A stretch of 21,923 nt of DNA from positions 1 through 21,923 of the IMG/VR virus record IMGVR_UViG_3300009159_000367. One strand, given 5' to 3'. Under the pieces are notes generated by a model. It worked only from the letters and a program-made list of their open reading frames with translations. It was not told the origin of the DNA and did no database searches. A program made the translations under genes and the position numbers. The DNA is from a virus. Positions 20,541 through 21,923 of this stretch are shown here, piece after piece. Every line of letters starts with the position of its first letter. Positions within the stretch are counted from its first letter, which is position 1.

Positions 20541-21923
20541 TACATCATGCTCATGACAAAGGGCAAAGGTTCAATAAAATTATCACTGTGGTCTCTCATT
20601 TGTGTATCCAAGTCCTGATGATAGCTTTGTAACACTTGTAGCATGCGCACTGCCAACAAACTACTCATTACCAAATCATCGGTTTCCCCGATCTTGGCAG
20701 CATAGCTTGCGCCAGATGCTACAAAATTCTTGAGTTCGCTCACAAGGCTACGACTGTTAATGGTCATTCGGTTGCTTTCGATCAAGTGTTTGAGTTTTGC
20801 ACATGCAACCAATTTGGGTTTGTTTGACGTGTTAAATCCCTTGCGGAATCTACGACTGCCCCTGCTGCCAGGTTCACTCAAGAAGTAACCAGGGATATTT
20901 TCTTCTCCGTATTCTGCAATAGAAATCAAGGCAGCTTCGCCTATGGTATTGTTTTCCACAGAAAAGTAAATGCTTTTGGGATCACGCACTATTTCATTGA
21001 TGTGTTGTACAATGTTTGCCAAGGTTCTAACTTGTGTGGGTATGTCACTTTTGTTGTGGCGCCACTCGGCTATTTGTTCTGTAGTGTTAGCTTCGAACAC
21101 TTGTATGGCAGAGGGATCTCCGCCTGTACCCAGGCTGGGGTCCAGTGATACAACATAAATTCTATCACGCAACGGGCGTTTGTACCAGCGCACTTCACCT
21201 GTTTTATACAAGGGATCTATACCTTGCAAGTCAAATAGCTTGGCTGGTGCAATTAGTGTTTCATCATTGATGATGAATTCACAATCCATCTCTCGACGAA
21301 AACGATCCACACCCAGGGCCGCACGTTGTTGTTTGGCCCAGCTTTCATCACGATCAGGATGTTCGTTCCAGAAACTGCGATATGCCTTGAATCCGTTTAC
21401 ACCAACGTTGGTGGGGTTGCCGAATTCATCTTCACAGCGATTGGCTCCTTTCCATAACAGCGCAAATTGATCTTCGTCCGAGTTAGGAGTTGATGTAATA
21501 ATTGCTTTACCACCAGTTGCTAGTGTGGGGCTAATAGAAGTCCAAAACTCTGTGGCAATAGTGGGTCGCACAAATGCAAACTCATCTGCGTATAATAGGG
21601 AGATAGACATACCACGACCGGTATTTTCAGTAGTTGTTGCTGACACAATACGACTACCATTGTCAAAGTCCAAGTTACCTTTGTTATAACTGGTAACGCC
21701 TGCACGTATGTGATCTGGTACTGATTCGTAAGCATAGCGAATACGTTGCATGATCTCTTGCGAGCCTGTGTATTTGTGTGCGGCAACTAGAATTGTTGAA
21801 TCGGGCACAAACATAGCATACCACAGCAAGTAACCAGCGGCACTTGTTGACTTACCCGTCTGTCGAGGCATCATGGAGATTGAGAATCGATTTTGGTGGT
21901 AGGTATCTATCAGTCTCTTTTGA
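20540..21923 (-). CDS. 17: Terminase large subunit gp17, N-terminus cut by window edge
   Basis: The frame is open to the right edge, with QKRLIDTYHQNRFSIS before the first internal Met (21874), as in T4-type terminases where a Q-K/R-x-x-x motif precedes Walker A; the true start is therefore outside. Counting from that Met: Walker A MPRQTGKST (2-10), Walker B LLYADEFA (93-100, catalytic Glu after Asp), coupling motif ITSTPNS (126-132), then the nuclease domain with VVSLDPS (D245), FSVEN (E307) and ETDDLV (D399/D400). The ATPase motor drives DNA into the prohead and the RNase H-like nuclease cuts concatemers. All key residues are present. The end overlaps the FkbM gene by TAATG. Confidence 0.95.
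   Translation of the reverse strand, partial: QKRLIDTYHQNRFSISMMPRQTGKSTSAAGYLLWYAMFVPDSTILVAAHKYTGSQEIMQRIRYAYESVPDHIRAGVTSYNKGNLDFDNGSRIVSATTTENTGRGMSISLLYADEFAFVRPTIATEFWTSISPTLATGGKAIITSTPNSDEDQFALLWKGANRCEDEFGNPTNVGVNGFKAYRSFWNEHPDRDESWAKQQRAALGVDRFRREMDCEFIINDETLIAPAKLFDLQGIDPLYKTGEVRWYKRPLRDRIYVVSLDPSLGTGGDPSAIQVFEANTTEQIAEWRHNKSDIPTQVRTLANIVQHINEIVRDPKSIYFSVENNTIGEAALISIAEYGEENIPGYFLSEPGSRGSRRFRKGFNTSNKPKLVACAKLKHLIESNRMTINSRSLVSELKNFVASGASYAAKIGETDDLVMSSLLAVRMLQVLQSYHQDLDTQMRDHSDNFIEPLPFVMSMM

Noticed and set aside
21520-21786. Alternative minus-strand frame of 88 codons within terminase
   Set aside because: It is nested out of frame in the gp17 ATPase domain, and its product has no recognisable features.

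Overview
The window is a piece of a T4-like myovirus genome (tailed phage, Caudoviricetes), most likely from an aquatic bacterium. This rests on several T4-superfamily hallmark genes: UvsW helicase, UvsX recombinase with a probable UvsY mediator, gp32 single-strand DNA-binding protein and the gp17 large terminase. No tRNA, rRNA, CRISPR array, IS element or integrase was seen. The host cannot be named from the sequence. Almost every gene is on the minus strand, packed with 1-8 base overlaps (many ATGA or TAATG junctions). The main exception is a mostly plus-strand carbohydrate island.

Layout, low to high coordinates. (1) 1-967: a minus operon of three unidentified proteins behind a near-consensus sigma70 promoter. 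(2) 964-4237: a four-gene operon with ATGA overlaps (unknown, methyltransferase-like, unknown, UvsW), also behind a sigma70 promoter. (3) 4236-6436: two tandem terminators, then an operon of five very small proteins led by an AAA+ ATPase; it includes a 50-residue membrane protein at 5193-5345 that is a relative of its neighbour. (4) 6565-7138: a terminator and a small beta-rich, probably virion-associated protein with a late-type promoter. (5) 7153-13726: a surface-carbohydrate island with three GT-A type glycosyltransferase-like proteins carrying DxD motifs, one GT2-like protein, three paralogous GT-B/capsule-type proteins, and an HxGH nucleotidyltransferase fused to a mannose-6-phosphate-isomerase-type cupin. 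(6) 13717-17617: recombination and replication genes (UvsY-like, acidic protein, UvsX, a glycosyltransferase-like insertion, gp32). (7) 17621-21923: a large probable head-associated protein, an FkbM-type methyltransferase and the N-terminally cut terminase gp17.

How the genes work together: UvsX, the UvsY-like protein, gp32 and UvsW would form the phage recombination-dependent replication and repair machinery; gp17 packages DNA into the prohead. The island and the two outlying sugar or methyl genes (15520-16488, 19707-20540) look like morons that could build or alter a glycan, on the host envelope or on the virion.

Two promoter classes can be read by eye. Sigma70-like promoters (TTGACN, 17-18 base spacer, TATAAT-like) precede operons led by 932, 4200, 6375, 15490 and 17515. 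T4-late-like NTAAATA boxes precede 7108, 7872, 7918, 12868, 12887 and 19697. Several of both classes lie so close to the start codon that the mRNA would be leaderless or nearly so, and those genes lack a Shine-Dalgarno sequence. This is the most interesting general feature, together with the fusion enzyme, a dyad over the gp32 promoter and the tandem small membrane proteins.
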